From Grammothele lineata (taxonomy: Eukaryota; Basidiomycota; Agaricomycetes; Polyporales; Polyporaceae), in NCBI GenBank assembly GCA_002150815.3, contig NDFF03000104.1, positions 1 to 64,000 on the forward strand: a DNA stretch of 64,000 nucleotides, written 5' to 3'. Made by a program: the position numbers and the translations under genes. Each line of letters starts with the position of its first letter. Positions within the stretch are counted from its first letter, which is position 1. The notes beneath the pieces are model-generated. The model ran no database searches. It was not told the origin of the DNA and saw only the letters and a list, made by a program, of their open reading frames with translations. This document shows positions 59,274-64,000 of this stretch, piece by piece.

Positions 59274-61919
59274 TTAAAGCTTCGCGCCGCCCCGCGAACT
59301 CGACACGAGTTTGAGTTCTCCCTTTCCAAGCATGTCCTTCGCGCGATCGCGCAAGACGCGCCGGAGGAGCTTTCCGCTTGGATTCTTCGGGATCGCTTCA
59401 ACTAGCTCGACGCCCGCGAGCCACTTAGTGCGCGTCTTGTGCTTCTTCACGTGCTACAGTACCGTACCCACATCGTCAGCCCATCACCCCGCTGGACAGA
59501 ATCAACTGACCGCACCTGCATGATCGTCTCTTTCACTTTCTGCGCCTCTGCAGGATTCCTCTCCACACGCTCCTTCGCCGCAGCACTTAACACGACGAAA
59601 GCGACGGGCAGCTCCCCACTGTACTCCTCCGGGACTCCGACAACACACGCATCCTGCACGTCCGCCTGGCCGAGGAGGTGGCCCTCGAGTTCGGACGGCG
59701 CGACCTGCGCACCTCGCACCTTGATGAGCTCCTTGATGCGGTCGACGACCCAGAGCTCCTTGTTTGGGGTAATGTAGACTTCGTCCCCTGTTAAGAGCCA
59801 GCCGTCCTTGTACGTTTCCGCCGTTCTGGATAAGTGCGACGTGAGATCGTAATTGTGGTGGAAGAGAGAAGGAAGGGTGGTATACGCAGTCGAATTGTTA
59901 AGGTACCCGAGCGAAGTCGAGGGCGACTTAATATGGAGCTCGCCAAGCTCGTTGAAACCTGCCAAGGTTCCGTCCGGCTTCACAACGCGTGCTGTCACTC
60001 CCGCGATCAGGGTGCCCGAACACCCAGGTGTCGGTGGCTGGTCGCCTATTGAGGGGAAGGTGATGCCCGTCGCTGACTCAGTCGTTCCTGGGCGCACGAG
60101 GGAGCAGGGTGAGATGAGAAGCTTAAGAAGGGTTGTAGATGGAGTCTTACCATATCCTTGTCCTATGAGGCAGCCAGGAGGGAGGACACGGGAGATCTGC
60201 TCGGTGAGCTCCACACTCATTGGTGCTGCGCCGGAGAGGAGGAAATAGACGGAGCTGAGGTCGTACTCCTTCGTCATCGGACTCTATCAAAGCGAGTTGT
60301 AGGCCGATTAAATCCGCTACATTAGCAATAGCTTACCTTGGACAGCAGGACCACTTGGGGAGGTACGACGCTGAGATGTTCATAAAGCCCAAACAGGGTC
60401 AAACGAGAGGCAGGGGAGGACTCCTTCTGAAATCTCACATGAGGTGTGTGACGCGGTATCGCTGAATGCTCTCGAGCATCTGCTTCAGTGAGAACTTCGG
60501 TGCGACGACGACTGTACACTGAGTCCGCCATGAGCGCGCTCTGCCAGAGGGCTCAATGAGAGACAAGTGAACCTACCCCGAAGTACAGCATCCCACATAG
60601 AACCAGGTGTAGCCCGAATGCGTCTATCGAAGTATCCCAGTCATTCAACAAACGTTCCTGGGTTTCTGCGGGATAGGATACTCACGATAAAACGGTAAGA
60701 CTGATAAACACGAAATCGTTCAGTTGGTTCGATAAACGAAGTACATGCCAGCTCGCGTACCTCCATAGACTATTGCTCCTGGGCGGAAGGACTTCCTCTT
60801 CTCCACTGGTATGCTTTGGTCGCCCATCTTGTTGAATGTAGCGTGTAGTATAATGTTCGAGATGATGCTGAAGTGCGTGATCATCACTGCCTGATTTTTT
60901 CGAACTTCAGCGGACGCAGAGAAAGAGATGAAGCGAGATGATGCTACTTTAGGTCGGCCTGTGGTGCCGCTCGAGAACGACAGTAGAGCCAGCTTTGTCT
61001 TTGCTTCTCCAGGCTTGAACCGAAGCGGAACGAACTGCTGCCCCTGAGTTAGTCCGAATTTGACTAGTTCTTGGATGTTCGAGTACGACGATCCGGGAAG
61101 GGGTTCAAAGAGCACAATCCGCTCTTGGGGCAATCCCACTTGACCGGCGGCTTCAAGGGCAGTTGAGAGCATCGAAGACTCGACGAGGATCAAGCGCGCT
61201 TTCACTGCTTCGAGTTGGTACGCAAGTTCCCCGGCAGTGTACGTCGGGTTAGCGTTGCTGTGTGCCACAGGTATTAGCAGGGTAGTCCACTATCTGAACT
61301 AATTCTAGTCCTACGAGGAGATGCCACCGAGATTCTGGATGGCCCTAGTATAGGAATTAGTTAACAGTAAGGCTCGTAGGGCAATATTGATAGGAGACGA
61401 GCGCACCACATCGCCACAGGATAGTCTATAGCACTGTCAATATAGTCGTCATGACGCGGCATATCCTCGCAACAGCTCACCTACGTGATTCGGGCTAAAG
61501 ATGCAGACTAAAATTAGTCAGCACCTCGAATCACTTCTTAGCGTTGTCCTATGAGCATCCGTACCGACATTGTCGTATCCTGCGGTTCATAACGACAAGT
61601 TAACATTAGTCATCAATAAAAGGCATGGCACAACTTACCTATATTCCAGCGAATCTTGAGTGCGTTGGCCAAGCCATGTGTCCGAGCGCGGAGCTTGAAG
61701 GATACTTGGTCACTGACCAAGCACAGCACGACAATGAACCCCAAAACTCACCTCGTCCGACCCGATCTGCCTGCCCGTGGCCTCTTCTATCAACCATGGC
61801 CGGAGTGTATGCCCCCACGGGGCACGTGAGGGGTGCTCCGCGTCAAGAACGAACTGTGCGATCGTCAGATCGTCAGGGAGGTACGGGACGGGGCCCCCGT
61901 CTGCATGAATCTCTGTCAT
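59274..61919 (-). CDS. 4-coumarate-CoA ligase-like acyl-CoA synthetase with PTS1-type end
   Basis: ANL-superfamily adenylating enzyme that activates a carboxylic acid, probably aromatic or fatty, to its CoA ester using ATP. The N-terminus reads MTEIHADGGPVPYLPDDLTI, then LRARTHGLANALK and CIFSPNH. The AMP-binding P-loop is LLSFSSGTTGRPK, interrupted by an intron before AVMITH. Further blocks are LPFYHAFGLHLVLCGMLYFG, LSGAAPMSVELTEQI, GQGYGKTPSTT-like A5 region, the A7 motif DGWLLTGDE, DRIKELIKVRGAQVAPSELE (A8) and the catalytic lysine region PKNPSGKLLRRVL (A10). About twelve exons, all joints consistent. The C-terminal tripeptide is AKL, an accepted peroxisomal PTS1 variant. Confidence 0.9.
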
Positions 61920-62510
61920 GGCTGTCAGTGTATTCGGAAGGAGGTCAAGGTTGCGTTTGGTCTAGAGACGAGGATCAACGCCTATGCCGGGGCTCGGGAC
62001 GAACAAGACTGGGCTTATGGCCCCTTAAGTAGGCGGGGGAGAGAAGCTCCCCACGGGGAAGCGACTTATCCGAACCAGGCGGGGCGTGTGACCCCCACAG
62101 GTCTCAAAGCTTGTCATAAACCCGCACCGCAGCTACGATGGATTGTTGTGTTGATGAATGTGTCTAGGTTTGCCGAATCGCTGGGGGAGGCCCAGACGTC
62201 GAGCGGATTCTGCAAGAGGAACGCCTGGTACTCGATTGCACCTTGCAAATTGGAGTGTATACCTTCACGGACAACATACGAAGACGAACCTCTACCGGGT
62301 CGGCGAGAAGCAATCGCTGCCGAGTGAAGACCTCAAATCGACCAACGTGATTTGAAGAGACCACGCGACCTTACGGCAGGCTAGTATGCCGTGAGCAAAA
62401 AGACGCGCAAGGACTCTATGTCACTACGCTAGCCCGACCGTGTAGTTAGATGCAACACGAGGATAGAAAGGTACTGTACAATACACGATGAACGTACACC
62501 AGAACACAGC
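61920..62510. other. Promoter region of the CoA ligase and 3' side of MED7
   Basis: About 590 bp without a supported gene. Confidence 0.45.
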
Positions 62511-63492
62511 TCAGATCACTGCTTCGGCCCATCGTAGCACATCTTCGATGGATAGCAGTCCTGAAGAGTCCGGAGGCTGACCACCAACGGTTAGCATGCT
62601 AGCTATCGAGGAGGTAGGCTACGGCTGACATACCTGAACTGCCGGTAACGATCCCAGCCCGGTAGCGAACGACTGGGTGCTTGTGCTTACAGAGGGGACC
62701 GCAGCCGGTGGCGGGGTGCTCAAACCTTGCGATGCCGCGCGGAGCTCCGCCAACTGTGCCTCCAAAGTATCGCATTTCCTGTCCCCTCACGCTTGAGAAT
62801 CCACGCGCTGCACGCAAACGATAGTAAGGACGTACGTATGGATCGCCTTCGTCTCCTCTCGTCTCAGCTCAACCTGTCGGCGCATCATGAGCTCTAGGTT
62901 GCCTCGCGCTTGGACGGGTCGGAGGTCGTTCGCGGCGGCCATGATGTTCTGGGAGAGGACGTTGATCCATTCGAGGTGCTGCCGCCATTCCGGCTCCACC
63001 TGCGAGGAGACCGTGGGTGGGGGTGCGAGCAGCGCTCCAAGGAGGCGGGAGTAGGTAACGAGGAGAGAACGGAGGACGCTCTTTAATGCGGGTCGGCGAT
63101 CTGCAGTAGTGCTGTATGAGGTGCTGCTAGGGGATGCACAAATATGACGTGGACGTACCAACGCTCGGGTCTTCTGGGTACAGCTGGTGACCGCCCAGTT
63201 CCGCCAGAGAAGGGATAGTCTCCTTGACTTGCCATGTATCTCCAAATACTGTGTAGTAACCCTCCTCCAGGATCCAGTCCACGCGAGGCTTCTCGAGCTG
63301 CGCGAGCGGCCATTCGGGCACGTCCGTCTGGTCCGCGAGCACCTCGTACTGGTTCAGTGCCCCGAGGTCTGCATCATTTCCGGCGCGCTCCCGAAGTAGC
63401 TCAAGAAGTTTGAGGTTGTGGGTCGTATAGCGCGTGTAGTGCGAGGGCGGCGAGGGGAACGGGTTCCGGAGCTCGGTCTCTTCGTCATCCAT
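62511..63492 (-). CDS. MED7: Mediator complex subunit MED7
   Basis: Subunit of the middle module of the RNA polymerase II Mediator, bound to MED21. The N-terminus has the family blocks NPFPSPPSHYTRYTTHNLKLL and EKPRVDWILEEGYYTVFGDTW. The next exon has ALKSVLRSLLVTYSRLLGAL and the helix HLEWINVLSQNIMAAANDLR with RPVQARGNLE. The coiled coil runs through RRQVELRREETKAIH into KCDTLEAQLAELRAA. Four exons; the last codes for PPDSSGLLSIEDVLRWAEAVI. It is divergent from the partial gene at the window end. Confidence 0.92.
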
Positions 63493-63823
63493 CGTGCGTG
63501 GGCCGGTCGCGAGCTGAAGGTCAGCCGCTACGAGTAGTATTGCCTGTCAAGGGCTCAGCCGGTGACTCGATAGCTAGCGTAACCAGAAGGAAGCAGAATA
63601 AAGGAAGAAAGCCACCACGGCCAGGGCGTCATGGGAGGGAGCGCGGGGTTGGGAGGCAAGAGCGCCAACGCGTGCGCGACCCATCCGAGTCGCGTCCCCG
63701 TCAAACGCGTCTTGGACCTTGTCCTTTTACATACGCTTCATCCACCCGACCTCGACCTCCCAGTCCAATTCTTGACTGCAAACGTTCCTCTCTCTCGTAC
63801 TCGAAACACCCACAAACACCAAA
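63493..63823. other. Divergent promoter between MED7 and the last gene
   Basis: About 330 bp. Pyrimidine-rich before the last ATG (CTCTCTCGTACTCG). No coding sequence. Confidence 0.45.
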
Positions 63824-64000
63824 ATGTCGACAAGGAGAAGAGTCGGTTTCAGCACATCCACCTCGGAGGCATCTCGTCGGCAGCTCATGCAGCCTGTGCC
63901 TTGCTGGGAGAAAGTCTGGGGCCCGCCCGACGGCGCGCCCCCTGGCACGACGTTACGCGTGCTCAAGTGGGTGAAGACTGACAAAGTGCAGGTACGCGTC
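63824..64000 (+). CDS. First exon of an unidentified gene, cut by the window end
   Basis: The ATG at 63824 opens a 56-codon exon beginning MSTRRRVGFSTSTSE and continuing through PVPCWEKVWGPPDG and TTLRVLKWVKTDKVQ. It ends at a good donor, CAG|GTACGC, at 63992. The A-rich context AAAATG is favourable for a start. The composition looks coding, but I cannot name the family from this fragment. Confidence 0.5.
   Translation, partial: MSTRRRVGFSTSTSEASRRQLMQPVPCWEKVWGPPDGAPPGTTLRVLKWVKTDKVQVRV

Noticed and set aside
61700..61800. Possible frameshift near the N-terminus of the CoA ligase
   Set aside because: Using the acceptor TATCCTTCAAG places LRARTHGLANALK in phase directly after IGSDE.

Overview
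The window is nuclear DNA from a filamentous basidiomycete, most likely a wood-decaying member of the Agaricomycetes (a Polyporales-like white-rot fungus). The genes are closely packed, GC-rich and cut by many 50-60 nt spliceosomal introns. They include a manganese-type class II peroxidase, an unspecific-peroxygenase-like heme-thiolate enzyme, an aryl-alcohol dehydrogenase, a phenol-hydroxylase-like flavoprotein and a 4-coumarate-CoA-ligase-like enzyme. That set is typical of lignin and aromatic turnover. I predicted about 24 protein genes, two intact tRNA genes and one decayed tRNA. Exon joints were worked out by eye from GT/GC...AG signals, reading phase and family conservation.

Layout. 0.2-1.7 kb: aryl-alcohol dehydrogenase (-). 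2.8-6.6 kb: a very long Sds3/Dep1-like subunit of the Rpd3L deacetylase complex (-), divergent from an F-box gene (+, 6.9-8.6). 9-14.5 kb: URM1 (+), an RCF1-type HIG1 protein (-), a second F-box gene (+) and a single-pass membrane protein (+). 15-21 kb: a tRNA-Lys (-), SFM1 (-), a decayed tRNA-Lys (-), a membrane-anchored peroxygenase (-), a Nudix hydrolase (+) and another tRNA-Lys (+). 22-28.2 kb: ISD11 (-), then an apparently intact autonomous Helitron encoding a five-exon, 1,745-residue RepHel protein (-). 29.3-39.5 kb: a protein kinase with a modified HRD motif, PPX1 exopolyphosphatase, a manganese peroxidase after a 2 kb gene-free stretch, and a DUF1308 protein (all +). 39.8-42.7 kb: a secreted S41-family protease-like protein (-). 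44.8-53 kb: two paralogous low-complexity proteins (-) flanking a GC-rich interspersed repeat array. 54-64 kb: JIP5 (-), the flavin monooxygenase (+) converging on the CoA ligase (-), MED7 (-) and the first exon of an unknown gene (+).

Working together. The oxidative genes could form a lignin-to-aromatic route: MnP attacks the polymer outside the cell, AAD and the peroxygenase convert aromatic alcohols and aldehydes, and the monooxygenase and CoA ligase activate small aromatics. They are interleaved with housekeeping genes, so this is not a tight cluster. The least understood parts are the tandem paralogs at 44.8-53 kb with their TAE(E/Q)L(L/A)G motif, the repeat array between them, and the tRNA-Lys trio around the peroxygenase and Nudix genes.
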